The notes under the pieces are model-generated. The model did no database searches. It had not been told where the DNA came from and saw nothing but the letters and a program-made list of their open reading frames with translations. From assembly GCF_000725345.1 (NCBI RefSeq), contig NZ_CP008852.1, positions 3,650,001 through 3,714,000 on the forward strand: a stretch of 64,000 nt of DNA, given 5' to 3'. Both the position numbers and the translations under genes were made by a program. The first letter of the stretch is position 1. Each line of letters begins with the position of its first letter. The DNA is from Pelosinus sp. UFO1. GTDB taxonomy: Bacteria > Bacillota > Negativicutes > DSM-13327. Positions 7,156 through 15,677 of the stretch are shown in pieces.

Positions 7156-9141
7156 TCAGAAACCAAGTTTTTTCTTATCTGCTAGAACTTCTTTTCCAGC
7201 TTCAATAACCTCGATGATTTTATCCACATCATAGACACAGCCTTTCCATATTCCACCACTAATGGACTGAAGTTCTGCCCACAATTTAGTATCATCAGGC
7301 AAATCTAGATCTGGCTGCACTCCTGGATGTATCTCTCGTTTTTTCAATACTTCAGCGGCCTCATTATAAGAAAGCCGATTTTCTTCTGTTCCGATGAAAT
7401 TAAGTGAGCCTTCAAACTGATTTCCATCAACAATAATCTCTATTAAATCCCCATCTTGCAATTTACCCAGTGGCCCGCCAACCAATGCTTCAGGTCCTAC
7501 ATGTCCAAAGCAAGCTCCTGTAGAAACACCAGAAAATCTAGCATCCGTAATCAGAGAAACATGTTTCCCAAAAGGTAATTTTTTCAATGCGGAAGTCAAC
7601 TGGTAAGTTTCCTCCATACCGGTTCCTTTCGGACCTCCACCCATAACAATCATAATATCGCCAGCTTGTATTTTTTTATCTTTTATTGCTTTAATTGCTG
7701 ACTTTTCGGATGTAAATACTTTCGCCTTGCCAGTGTGTCTGAATACGCCATCTTCATCAATCACCGTTGGATCAATGGCTGCAGATTTAACAACGGATCC
7801 CTCGGTTGCAATGTTTCCAACTGGAAACGTTACGGTAGATCTTAATCCTCTCTCCCTAGCTTTGCCAGGATTCATAATTACATCGTCAGGATTTACCCCA
7901 TCTAATGCTTCTAAACGCTCTCTACATTTTTTACGTCTGTCCGATTTTTCCCACCAATCCAAGTTAGCTCCTAACGTATCACCTGTAACTGTCATAACAT
8001 CTTCATGCAGCAAACCAAGTTCTCTTAAGCGAAGCATAACCTCTGGAACTCCACCAGCTAAAAAGACGCTTACCGTTGGGTAGTTAACCGGACCAATTGG
8101 CATAACACTTACTAAACGAGGAACCTTTTTATTAACGGCTGCCCAATCATTTACTGTAGGCACTTTACAATTTGCTGCAAAAGCAATCGCTGGCAAATGA
8201 AGAAGTAAATTTGTCGATCCACCAAATGCCGCATGTAGAACCATTGCATTTTCAATTGCCTTATCAGTAATAATATCGCTTGTTTTAATCCCTTTTTCCT
8301 TTAATTCCATCACAGCTCTAGCAGACTGTCTTGCAACTTCTTCCCAAATAGGCTGCCCGGAAGGCGCTAAAGCAGAATGTGTAATTGCGAGTCCCAGTGA
8401 TTCCGCTATTACTTGAGAAGTCCCTGCCGTTCCAAAAAATTGACACCCACCACCGGCTGATGCACAGGCTCTGCAACCCACTTGTGCCGCTTCATCAAAA
8501 GAAATTTCATCACTAGCGAATCGAACACCTATTGTCTGAACCGTCCCGGCATCTTCACCTTTTACGGGTTGAAGCGTTGCACCTCCTGGAACAAGAACAG
8601 TCGGCAAATCGTGCATCGATGCCAACGCCATCATCATCGCCGGCAACCCCTTATCACAAGTAGCAATACCCATTACCGCTTTTCTTGTTGGAAGAGACCG
8701 CGCCAATCGTCTAAACACGATTGCAGCATCATTACGATAAGGCAATGAGTCAAACATACCGGTAGTTCCTTGGCTTCTCCCGTCACACGGATCCGTAACA
8801 TATGCCGCATACGGTATGGCACCATGGTGTGCCAATTCATCTGCGGCCGCACGCATCTGCAAGCCTAATTCGTAGTGGCCTGTATGTAACCCTACAGCTA
8901 CAGTGCTGCCGTCTTCACCACGAATTCCCCCTTGCGTACTTAAAATAAGTACATCATCATCATTAAGTCTTTCTGGATTCCAACCCATGCCAGCATTTAG
9001 AGTCATTCCAAAAATATGTCCACTTGGCGATTCTCTTAAGAACTCTTCACTAAAAGGCAACTTTCCCTTTGGCCCCTCAGCATGAGTGTAAATGTTATAT
9101 AAAGATACATCTTTTACATCATAAATTGATTTCATTGACAT
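7156..9141 (-). CDS. YjhG/YagF-family sugar-acid (D-xylonate-type) dehydratase
   Basis: 661 residues, the length of E. coli YjhG/YagF and longer than IlvD. The match is close throughout, with THAEGPKGKLPFSEEFL, SGHIFGMTLNAGMGWNPERL, then YVTDPCDGRSQGTTGMFDSL, GIATCDKGLPAMMMALASM and CRACASAGGGCQFFGTAG (Fe-S ligand cysteines), and near the C-terminus LITDARFSGVSTGACFGHVG. These Fe-S, Mg-dependent enzymes dehydrate D-xylonate and related aldonates to 2-keto-3-deoxy acids. It is the first gene of a three-gene operon and divergent from an IclR regulator, as in E. coli yagEF with XynR. Substrate assignment is by homology and context. Confidence 0.92.
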   Translation of the reverse strand: MSMKSIYDVKDVSLYNIYTHAEGPKGKLPFSEEFLRESPSGHIFGMTLNAGMGWNPERLNDDDVLILSTQGGIRGEDGSTVAVGLHTGHYELGLQMRAAADELAHHGAIPYAAYVTDPCDGRSQGTTGMFDSLPYRNDAAIVFRRLARSLPTRKAVMGIATCDKGLPAMMMALASMHDLPTVLVPGGATLQPVKGEDAGTVQTIGVRFASDEISFDEAAQVGCRACASAGGGCQFFGTAGTSQVIAESLGLAITHSALAPSGQPIWEEVARQSARAVMELKEKGIKTSDIITDKAIENAMVLHAAFGGSTNLLLHLPAIAFAANCKVPTVNDWAAVNKKVPRLVSVMPIGPVNYPTVSVFLAGGVPEVMLRLRELGLLHEDVMTVTGDTLGANLDWWEKSDRRKKCRERLEALDGVNPDDVIMNPGKARERGLRSTVTFPVGNIATEGSVVKSAAIDPTVIDEDGVFRHTGKAKVFTSEKSAIKAIKDKKIQAGDIMIVMGGGPKGTGMEETYQLTSALKKLPFGKHVSLITDARFSGVSTGACFGHVGPEALVGGPLGKLQDGDLIEIIVDGNQFEGSLNFIGTEENRLSYNEAAEVLKKREIHPGVQPDLDLPDDTKLWAELQSISGGIWKGCVYDVDKIIEVIEAGKEVLADKKKLGF

Positions 9142-9273
9142 AAACAGTTCCCTCCTTACAATTTCATTACATTCAAAGACTATGACCTACATGATGAGAT
9201 TTTTTTCTCTGTTAACCACTCCTTTATACATAAATTTCAAATTGAATCACAGTAATCATGCGTATGCTATTAA

Positions 9274-9306
9274 TTCTTATATACGAACTAAATTTGTTTA
9301 TAAGAA
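9274..9306. promoter_or_regulatory. Palindrome in the dehydratase/IclR divergent promoter region
   Basis: Perfect 8-bp arms TTCTTATA and TATAAGAA separated by 17 bp, located 133-165 bp upstream of the dehydratase start. Candidate IclR-type operator or part of the operon promoter. Confidence 0.5.
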
Positions 9307-9428
9307 CTATTAACTAGATAATAGCACATTTATGCAATTATTCGCAATAGTATTTTAACTTTTCATTCCACCTGATTATGCTTAGCGAGTAATTACAATT
9401 CATATTTAAGTAGACATTTTTTTTAAAA

Positions 9429-9463
9429 ATCAATAAAATGGTAGTGATACAAATTTTATTGAT
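9429..9463. promoter_or_regulatory. Strong palindrome just upstream of the IclR gene
   Basis: Perfect 11-bp arms ATCAATAAAAT and ATTTTATTGAT with a 13-bp spacer, ending 13 bp before the IclR start codon. The position suits autoregulation by binding over the promoter or early transcript. Confidence 0.65.
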
Positions 9464-9476
9464 CTAAGGAGTATTT

Positions 9477-10226
9477 ATGTCTCATAAGCCTACAGAACGA
9501 GTATTAAATATATTAAATCTTTTATCTGTTAATGCAGATGGATTAACTCTTACAGAAATATCTAAAGCTATCTCGGTTCCCAAGAGCACGCTTTACCCTA
9601 TTTTGCAAACTATGACTGATATGAATTACATCCAACTCGGTAAGGATTCGTTTCGTTATAAACTAGGTATCTCCACTTTTTGTATTGGATCTTCTTATTC
9701 TCAAGATGAATACATGCTTGAATTCGCCAAGTCTATAATGAAAAATGTCGTTACTGAAATTAAAGAAATCTGCCAAATGGGAGTTTTAGAAGGAAACAAT
9801 GTTTTATACGTCTTAAAAGAGGAACCCGAAGTAGGCTTGGATATTCGCATTATCTCTCGTGTCGGAAAACGACTTCCCGCATATTGCACCGCATTAGGAA
9901 AAGCTTTATTAAGCAACTATGACATTGAAGAAGTAAAAAAATTATATCCAAAGGGCTTAATTCCCTATACAGAGAATACAATTACAGATTTCGATATTTT
10001 AAATAATCAATTATTAACAATTAGAAAAGAGCATATTGCTAAAGAATACGAAGAAATTACCAAGGGGCTATGTTGTTATGCTGTGCCTTTGGAGTCCAAC
10101 GGTAATGTAATTGCCGCCCTAAGCGTTAGCGTTCCTAATTTTCGAGCGACTAAAGAAAAATTAAATTTAATAACCGAATTGTTACTAAATGCCCGCAGAC
10201 AGTTCGGTAATGTTAATTTCAAGTAA
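9477..10226 (+). CDS. IclR family transcriptional regulator of the sugar-acid operon
   Basis: 249 residues, typical length. The N-terminal winged helix is ERVLNILNLLSVNADGLTLT followed by SVPKSTLYPILQTM; the effector domain contains GVLEGNNVLYVL, SRVGKRLPAYCTALGKALLS and CCYAVPLESNGNVIAALSVSVP, all IclR hallmarks. It is transcribed divergently from the dehydratase operon, as XynR (YagI) is from E. coli yagEF. It probably responds to the aldonate or its keto-deoxy product. Confidence 0.92.
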   Translation: MSHKPTERVLNILNLLSVNADGLTLTEISKAISVPKSTLYPILQTMTDMNYIQLGKDSFRYKLGISTFCIGSSYSQDEYMLEFAKSIMKNVVTEIKEICQMGVLEGNNVLYVLKEEPEVGLDIRIISRVGKRLPAYCTALGKALLSNYDIEEVKKLYPKGLIPYTENTITDFDILNNQLLTIRKEHIAKEYEEITKGLCCYAVPLESNGNVIAALSVSVPNFRATKEKLNLITELLLNARRQFGNVNFK

Positions 10227-10362
10227 AAAAAGAATCTATAAAACGAATTTTCGTATTATTATATGGTTCACCGCAGATAGATTGGTGGACCTTATTTCGG
10301 AAGTGGTGCTGGCCTAGAAGTAGGAACTTGAGTATGGTGTATGAGTGTAGTAATATAATAAG

Positions 10363-10420
10363 AAAATCCCCTTTTTACAGGTTACTGCGGTAGGCAGTTA
10401 ACATGTAAAAAGGGGATTTT
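10363..10420. terminator. Bidirectional terminator between IclR and AsmA-like genes
   Basis: Arms AAAATCCCCTTTTTACA and TGTAAAAAGGGGATTTT pair over 17 bp, with an inner GTTACTGC/GCAGTTAAC stem. It lies between convergent genes and has A/T runs on both sides. Confidence 0.85.
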
Positions 10421-10483
10421 GTGCTATTTATTATTTTGAAAACTCAGCGAACGCACAACATTAATATAGGAAAAATTAAAAGT

Positions 10484-12118
10484 CTACCGGAAAATTTGCT
10501 GAATCAATTTTTCTGTCCCGGCTTTCTTTACAGCATCAATTGATGTCGGTATATTTCTTTCAGCAATGGATTTATTTAACCCATTCATGATATCCTGATT
10601 CAACTGTTCTGGATAAAAAGTTCCTAATGCAGTCTTTATCGCCAGATTGCTTATTTCAGTTTCCGCAGAACCATGTTTTAAGAAACTGCCGGTCAAGGTC
10701 TGGAATGAGAGACCATACGCCTTACCATTATTAATGCTAAAACTCCCCTGAGTCAGTGCTGAGCCCGAATCGCCGACAGTCCTTCCAACGAAGGAAAGGG
10801 GTCCTGAAACATCTTTTGTGGTCATCTGTGAGCTCTGTAGTCCACTGCCTGAAATCGATAAATTATATTTTTCCGAATCGGGATAAATAACGCCATTGGC
10901 CGAAACAGAACCACCGTTGGTTGTACCAGCAGACGTCAGCAACTCCATCACCTTATTCACATAATTAAAAGAACCGCTGATACCACTTACAACCATGTCA
11001 CCGAATTCAAGACTATCCAACGTGAAACTGCCGGCAACGACCGGCGAAAGCACAGGTCCTGTAATAGCCGCATTGGCCGCCAAGTTACCTGAAGCTTTCA
11101 GATTCGGCATTATTGCCGCAGGGCTGGCCGAAGGCATCTTAACAGCAAAGTCCAACGTCTGGTTTCCATCAGCATTACTTATCACACGCCCAGTACCTGT
11201 AATCGACTGTCCCTTATACAAAGCACTTACATCAGTAAAGCCAATACTGTTGTCCTGCTTCGTGAAACTGCCTCCAGCTTGAGTAACCTCTAATGCGCCT
11301 ACAGTATGTAAACCGGAAAATCGCCCATCCACCGACTGTAATGCTATACTACCATTCGCTCCTTCACCTGCTTTTACAGTCAATTCATCAAGAATTCCAG
11401 CCGTAACCTGAATAGGATCATTTGCCGTCGTCAAACCTAATTTTGCAAGATCAACGCCTTTTACTATTAGGGAAACTGCAGAACTGCCACCAGAACCCCA
11501 CTGTCCGTCAATGTTTATACTGCTTTCTTCCACTTTACCGCTGATAGCTGTTTTACATGAATTTTCCTGGGAAAAATCTATGGTTCCATTTACTTCTTCC
11601 ATCTTATTCTTAAATGGTGACAATTCAAAATTAATTGTCCCATTCTGAACCTTTACCAACCCAAAGAAATTTGCCTTCTCATCTTTTTTAGTTTTAAGCA
11701 AATCATCTACGTTAAATTTTCCATCCCGGTATACCAGCCAAACTTCCGGCTTTTCTATTGTAATACCGGTGACCAGCTGCAGCCCAAGCTGTCCTTTAAA
11801 CAAGTCGCTCCAATTATAGCTTATCTTTATTCGGTCAAATGCTGCTACCTCCTGACCTGATTTATCAAATGCCTGGACTTTATTGGCCACAACCGCGCCC
11901 AACATTGATAGATCAATACTTTCAACCACGACTTTGCCATTAATCTTCTCATTAGCCATTGCCAAAAGATTCTGCTCAGCAGCCTGCCGAACTTTGCCTG
12001 CGACAAATTGAAATAACCCTGCACCAATCACTAGCAGTATAACTAAGCTAATTGCCAACAATTTCTTCTTGTCTATTTTTCCAAATTTCGTTTCAGCTAA
12101 TGTTTTTTCTTCCTGCAT
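10484..12118 (-). CDS. AsmA/TamB-like envelope protein
   Basis: 544 residues. A short cytoplasmic tail is followed by one transmembrane segment at about 20-40 (KKLLAISLVILLVIGAGLFQF), then a long beta-rich, Gly/Ser-rich periplasmic part with repeated motifs such as SIDLSMLGAVVANKVQAFD, VQNGTINFELSPF and SGNLAANAAITGPVLSPVV. This is the layout of AsmA-superfamily proteins linked to lipid or outer-membrane-protein traffic. It fits an outer-membrane-bearing Firmicute. The assignment is by architecture, so the exact subfamily is uncertain. Confidence 0.65.
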   Translation of the reverse strand: MQEEKTLAETKFGKIDKKKLLAISLVILLVIGAGLFQFVAGKVRQAAEQNLLAMANEKINGKVVVESIDLSMLGAVVANKVQAFDKSGQEVAAFDRIKISYNWSDLFKGQLGLQLVTGITIEKPEVWLVYRDGKFNVDDLLKTKKDEKANFFGLVKVQNGTINFELSPFKNKMEEVNGTIDFSQENSCKTAISGKVEESSINIDGQWGSGGSSAVSLIVKGVDLAKLGLTTANDPIQVTAGILDELTVKAGEGANGSIALQSVDGRFSGLHTVGALEVTQAGGSFTKQDNSIGFTDVSALYKGQSITGTGRVISNADGNQTLDFAVKMPSASPAAIMPNLKASGNLAANAAITGPVLSPVVAGSFTLDSLEFGDMVVSGISGSFNYVNKVMELLTSAGTTNGGSVSANGVIYPDSEKYNLSISGSGLQSSQMTTKDVSGPLSFVGRTVGDSGSALTQGSFSINNGKAYGLSFQTLTGSFLKHGSAETEISNLAIKTALGTFYPEQLNQDIMNGLNKSIAERNIPTSIDAVKKAGTEKLIQQIFR

Positions 12119-12217
12119 GACTTCACCCCTGATTTAATTATAAATTTACTTGAATCATCTAAAGAGATTTCGCCAATATCGAATTTTTCTATTCCCCTCA
12201 AGGGGATATTTGAAGAA

Positions 12218-12380
12218 ACTCAAGGGGACGGTTCTTTTGAGTCCTCCATTTTCTCATCTCACGTCATCAATATATAATCATAAGCTTTTCTTTGAAAAAC
12301 ATATTCCGTATTTCTATCCTATTTACCATTAAAATACAAAACTCCTGCAAGGCTAAGTTGATTTGCAGGAGTTTGTCGTT
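12218..12380 (+). repeat. Composite intergenic repeat, near full-length copy
   Basis: Module ACTCAAGGGGACGGTTCTTT, linker with TTTACCATTAAAATAC, and hairpin CTCCTGCAAGG...TTTGCAGGAG (12342-12373), in the same order as the copy at 264-427. Confidence 0.88.
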
Positions 12381-12500
12381 AGAAGAACACATTGACACAA
12401 ATTATCTTTTATAATACAATTTGAACTTTAATTATTGACATGATATACTTCTTTTAGAAACGAAGTCCTGTTAATCTTTTATGAGACTATACGAGGTGGA

Positions 12501-12920
12501 ATGAATATGCAACATTATTACATTAACAACAACTCCCATCCGCAAGCTATTAACGCTGGTTTAACCTGGCTGACAAATCAAAGTATTTATCATATCCCGC
12601 ATCATGGCATCTTAGCCGGCGTCCAAAAAAGTACACTGGAAGCCGCCTTGCAAGATACGGAACTAAATCAATTTCAGATTCGGGAATCCATCCTTGCCGC
12701 TCAATTTAAAATCGGCACCGTCACATTTAAAATTATGACCACCAAGAATAACTTCCCGGTAGATCATACCGGCAGCTTGCTGGCCATTCATCCCAACCCG
12801 GTTCTTCTCAATCAAATCGACCGAATGCCTAACCTCACCAATATCCTAATCATTCCCGCTGCACCCGCCGAATGCCAAAGCTGGATCACCGCGCACCAGG
12901 CTCAGGAAATTTCCGTATAA
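12501..12920 (+). CDS. Hypothetical protein, 139 aa
   Basis: A good ribosome binding site (GAGGTGG) precedes the ATG. The protein is soluble, with no signal peptide or membrane segment. Visible segments are LTWLTNQSIYHIPHHGILAG, RESILAAQFKIGTVTFKIM and a C-terminal NILIIPAAPAECQSWITAHQ. I do not recognise the family. It is monocistronic, with repeat DNA on both sides and a hairpin shortly after the stop. Confidence 0.7.
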   Translation: MNMQHYYINNNSHPQAINAGLTWLTNQSIYHIPHHGILAGVQKSTLEAALQDTELNQFQIRESILAAQFKIGTVTFKIMTTKNNFPVDHTGSLLAIHPNPVLLNQIDRMPNLTNILIIPAAPAECQSWITAHQAQEISV

Positions 12921-12927
12921 AAATATA

Positions 12928-12959
12928 GGGACAGGTACATTTTACACTGCACCTGTCCC
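12928..12959 (+). terminator. Hairpin after the 139-aa hypothetical gene
   Basis: Perfect arms GGGACAGGT and ACCTGTCCC, 14-nt loop, followed by CCTGTTTTAGG. The arm sequence resembles the GGGACAGG palindrome behind the transposase remnants, so it may derive from that repeat. Confidence 0.6.
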
Positions 12960-13003
12960 CCTGTTTTAGGACGGTCTTAGTATTATTCATGGTTCTTTCG
13001 ATA

Positions 13004-13051
13004 GACTCACAGGGACGGTTCTTTTGAGTCACTACCATCTTCTTATCTCAT
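13004..13051 (+). repeat. Composite repeat, module 1 only
   Basis: GACTCACAGGGACGGTTC followed by TTTTGAGTCACTACCATC and TTATCTCATGTACG. A separate hairpin at 13091-13142 (AAGTAACCCTTCCGC against GCGGAGGGGTTATTT) follows and precedes the next gene. Confidence 0.75.
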
Positions 13052-13223
13052 GTACGCCATGCCCCTCTCTAATATAGCAAGCTTTCGCCTAAAAGAAGTA
13101 ACCCTTCCGCCTGTCTAATTTCTTGCGGAGGGGTTATTTCTTACTGTAAAAGGACACTATTTAAGAACATTACATAAGACATTAGCATATTATGCTATAT
13201 ATAAAATAAAAGGAGTGAATTAA

Positions 13224-13592
13224 ATGCGTTTTGATAAAGATTTCTTTATTAACTCTATTGGAGCTGTAACTATATTAACGGATGATCGCGTTATATTTCA
13301 GGGACAAATTCTAAAGGATGAAAAAGAACCTCGCAAACACCATGACGACGATAAATGTTGCCCACCACTTAAGGTTGAAGTAGAGGCAAAATTAGACGAC
13401 GATCCTGACTTTATAGTTTTGAGACTAACCTGCGATCCTGCGATAATTAGAGACAACGCCAATATAGAGGAGATTGATCCCGATCTTTTTGAAGAAGGCG
13501 ATATTATTAGGATCAATGTAAATCAAATTGTTGCCGTAGGTCCTAGCCGTTGTTGTCTTGGCGAAGAAGAAGAAGAAGAGACCGCCTTATAA
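13224..13592 (+). CDS. Hypothetical acidic protein, 122 aa
   Basis: AAGGAGTG lies upstream of the ATG. The N-terminal SIGAVTILTDDRVIFQGQIL and the later GDIIRINVNQIVAVGPSRCC suggest a small beta-barrel. Two CC pairs (DDKCCPP, SRCCLG) and an acidic tail of consecutive Glu residues are notable. The twin-Cys layout could suggest metal binding or a spore-associated role, but that is inference; I do not recognise a named family. Confidence 0.7.
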   Translation: MRFDKDFFINSIGAVTILTDDRVIFQGQILKDEKEPRKHHDDDKCCPPLKVEVEAKLDDDPDFIVLRLTCDPAIIRDNANIEEIDPDLFEEGDIIRINVNQIVAVGPSRCCLGEEEEEETAL

Positions 13593-13603
13593 CCAGTATA
13601 AAT

Positions 13604-13631
13604 AAAATAGAGCCTTAGTTGGCTCTATTTT
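13604..13631 (+). terminator. Intrinsic terminator after the 122-aa gene
   Basis: Perfect 11-bp arms AAAATAGAGCC and GGCTCTATTTT, 6-nt loop, then TATTTTCC. Confidence 0.9.
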
Positions 13632-13707
13632 ATTTTCCTAGCTTCGTTGTTTTATCCACGGCTAAAGCTAGTATTCCCAATGTAACTTCTCCGCTCTCCG
13701 CCCGAAG

Positions 13708-13753
13708 AAGCAAAGGGACAGTTCTTTTGAGTACTCCTCTCTTTTTCTGCATG
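13708..13753 (+). repeat. Composite repeat, module 1 only
   Basis: AAAGGGACAGTTCTTTTGAG with the CTCCTCTCTTTTTCTGCATG follow-on. Confidence 0.7.
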
Positions 13754-13861
13754 TAGCTGTTCTTTATATTCTAAACATTCATCAGTGTTTTTTCCTTTGG
13801 TAAAAATCTCTAAACAATTCTACCATAAGCATTGATGCAGCCTATTGCTATACTGGGAGTA

Positions 13862-14611
13862 TTAACGAAAGAGGTAGTCTAACTTAGCGATATGAAATAG
13901 GACAATTACAAAAAGTACTCCTATTAGTGGAACTAAGGTAAGGTACTGTGAAGACATTTCAATGGGAGACACAAATATATTATAATACCCTAGCGCCCAA
14001 CTGACTAAAGCCAATAGGCCAATGCCGAAAAGACGATACCGAAAGCGCAATCTGAGACCGATGCAAAGCGTAACAACAACCCCTGTAAAAATAAGATAGA
14101 CATTGTTAAAGACAGGATGATTCTTCTCTAGGACTGATAACAAATAAATTTCGAATTTAAATACATTAAGTAGTCTGGCTAATACAAAGTTGATTATGAT
14201 TGGAATGGGAATATACGTTAGGTAGATAGCTAGGAGGCGAAATAATAACGATGGCTTCTTTTCCTGAAGACAATGCCAAAACCATCTGCTTATAGCGTAC
14301 AGAATGATTAACCCGCTACCAGTGTATATGGCTTTCCACCAGTAATGTTCATAAACACCGATCTTAACGTAAAGGCAATCAATGCCCGTAAAAGCGGCAG
14401 CAATTCCCAGGATAAAGGGCCAAGAAAGCGAAAACGCATTTATCACTACTGCTAAAGCTGGGACAATAAATAGATCTGAGATAAAAGCACCAATAGTGCT
14501 GTCGGCCTGTGGATCAAGCACGATGCCCGGTATATATCGATAACCATCTGTCAGCATGACCACTGCTTCGAACGGGTGAATCATGCCTGTAATCATCAAG
14601 TGCAGGACCAA
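13862..14611 (-). CDS. Multi-pass membrane protein, unassigned, start unclear
   Basis: About 249 residues from a TTG, with some seven hydrophobic segments and EHYWWKAIYTGSGLIILYAI in the middle. The same frame stays open upstream to 14707 and there encodes a further membrane helix (WYYVLIVISLILLSISLSY). It has no start codon there, while an ATG with a perfect GGAGGTG site at 14708 lies in the next frame. I infer either a frameshift just after the start or an unusual start. Function unknown; the CBO0543-type membrane family is possible. Confidence 0.55.
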   Translation of the reverse strand: MVLHLMITGMIHPFEAVVMLTDGYRYIPGIVLDPQADSTIGAFISDLFIVPALAVVINAFSLSWPFILGIAAAFTGIDCLYVKIGVYEHYWWKAIYTGSGLIILYAISRWFWHCLQEKKPSLLFRLLAIYLTYIPIPIIINFVLARLLNVFKFEIYLLSVLEKNHPVFNNVYLIFTGVVVTLCIGLRLRFRYRLFGIGLLALVSWALGYYNIFVSPIEMSSQYLTLVPLIGVLFVIVLFHIAKLDYLFR

Positions 14612-14882
14612 TATTTTCCAGTTTTTCTTGTAGCTTAGTGATATACTTAATAAAATGAGGCTTATAACGATAAGTACGTAATACCAATAGGCAGAAGTCA
14701 GGCCCCATCACCTCCCGCGCTTTAAAATTTACAGATTTAAATAAATTGTACCCATTTTTAACTGAACAATACCACAGGCCGAGCTTGTTGCCTTTCTATA
14801 CATAGCCTCAGTATCAGGTAATAGAGCAGAACAGAAATCCATAAGATAATCCCCATGGGACAAGGGGACAGGTTCTATGTCC

Positions 14883-14902
14883 ACTAGATCCTATCAATTA
14901 TA
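14883..14902 (-). pseudogene. Transposase 3'-end remnant (very short)
   Basis: Minus-strand IIDRI followed by TAG and then GTGGACATAGAACCTGTCCC, the same junction as the larger remnant at 783-984. Only the last codons remain. Confidence 0.55.
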
Positions 14903-14996
14903 AAAGAGGACGCGGGGACGGTAGTCCTGTCTTGCAAGATAAGGTACTCTTAAAGCCCAACATGCTCGAAGGGGTAAAAAAAACGATATACTTTAT

Positions 14997-15374
14997 CTAA
15001 TTTTCTCTATAAGGCTGATAATGTTTTGATTTTGACTGAAACTCTTTTAAAGAAACAATTTTTTCGTCGGAGCTAAACAAAATAATGGAAACGCCATTAA
15101 ATTCATCGTGCACCCCATCAAACTCACACTCGAAATACCATTCTGCCACGGCGCAGTTCCCCTCATGAATGAAATGCTTTATTCTCCATTGCAAAACGGT
15201 TCCTCTTTTATTCCAATCGTTAAACCATTTTAGAATTTGGTCAATCCCGTGATATTCAGGTCCATAACATTCACTATAAAAAACTTCATTTGAAAATATA
15301 TCTTTTAATTGGGCTGATTCTTTAGTAATCCATAAATTAAAGTACTCTTGAATTTTCTCTTCTCTTCTTTTCAA
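14997..15374 (-). CDS. SnoaL-like/NTF2-fold protein
   Basis: 125 residues with an AAGGAGTG site upstream of the ATG. IQEYFNLWITKESAQLKDIF, then YHGIDQILKWFNDWNKRGTV and AVAEWYFECEFDGVHDEFNG match the cone-shaped NTF2-like fold, in which the pocket binds or isomerises small ligands. Function is not predictable beyond the fold. It stands alone between repeats. Confidence 0.75.
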   Translation of the reverse strand: MKRREEKIQEYFNLWITKESAQLKDIFSNEVFYSECYGPEYHGIDQILKWFNDWNKRGTVLQWRIKHFIHEGNCAVAEWYFECEFDGVHDEFNGVSIILFSSDEKIVSLKEFQSKSKHYQPYREN

Positions 15375-15418
15375 GAATTCCCCACTCCTTAATCAATCTA
15401 TTCTTCTAAACAACAAAT

Positions 15419-15640
15419 CCCCATATTCCCATTCTATTTACCACTAAAATACAAAGCTCCTGCAAGGCTAGGCTGCTTTGCAGGAGTTTGTCTCGTATAT
15501 ATTGTTTTTTTTGATCAGCTCTAACTATCGTCTATTCTCTATGCTCATTGCATGGGCAGGGGCTCGGCACGGCGAGCCACAACCGTGTAATTCCACCGTA
15601 TTAAATGAGTCAAGGAACCGTCCCTTGGCTCACTCCTGTT
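15419..15640 (+). repeat. Composite repeat with extra module C and inverted module 1
   Basis: Linker and hairpin (CTCCTGCAAGG/CTTTGCAGGAG, 15457-15486) are followed by module C (TTGATCAGCTCTAACTATC ... GCATGGGCAGGGGCTCGGCA) and an inverted GAGTCAAGGAACCGTCCC. Module C recurs at 18033-18115 and 25014-25090, each time directly after the hairpin. Confidence 0.8.
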
Positions 15641-15677
15641 AATCGTCTCAGCGGAAGCGGACTACATTAGACCAATA

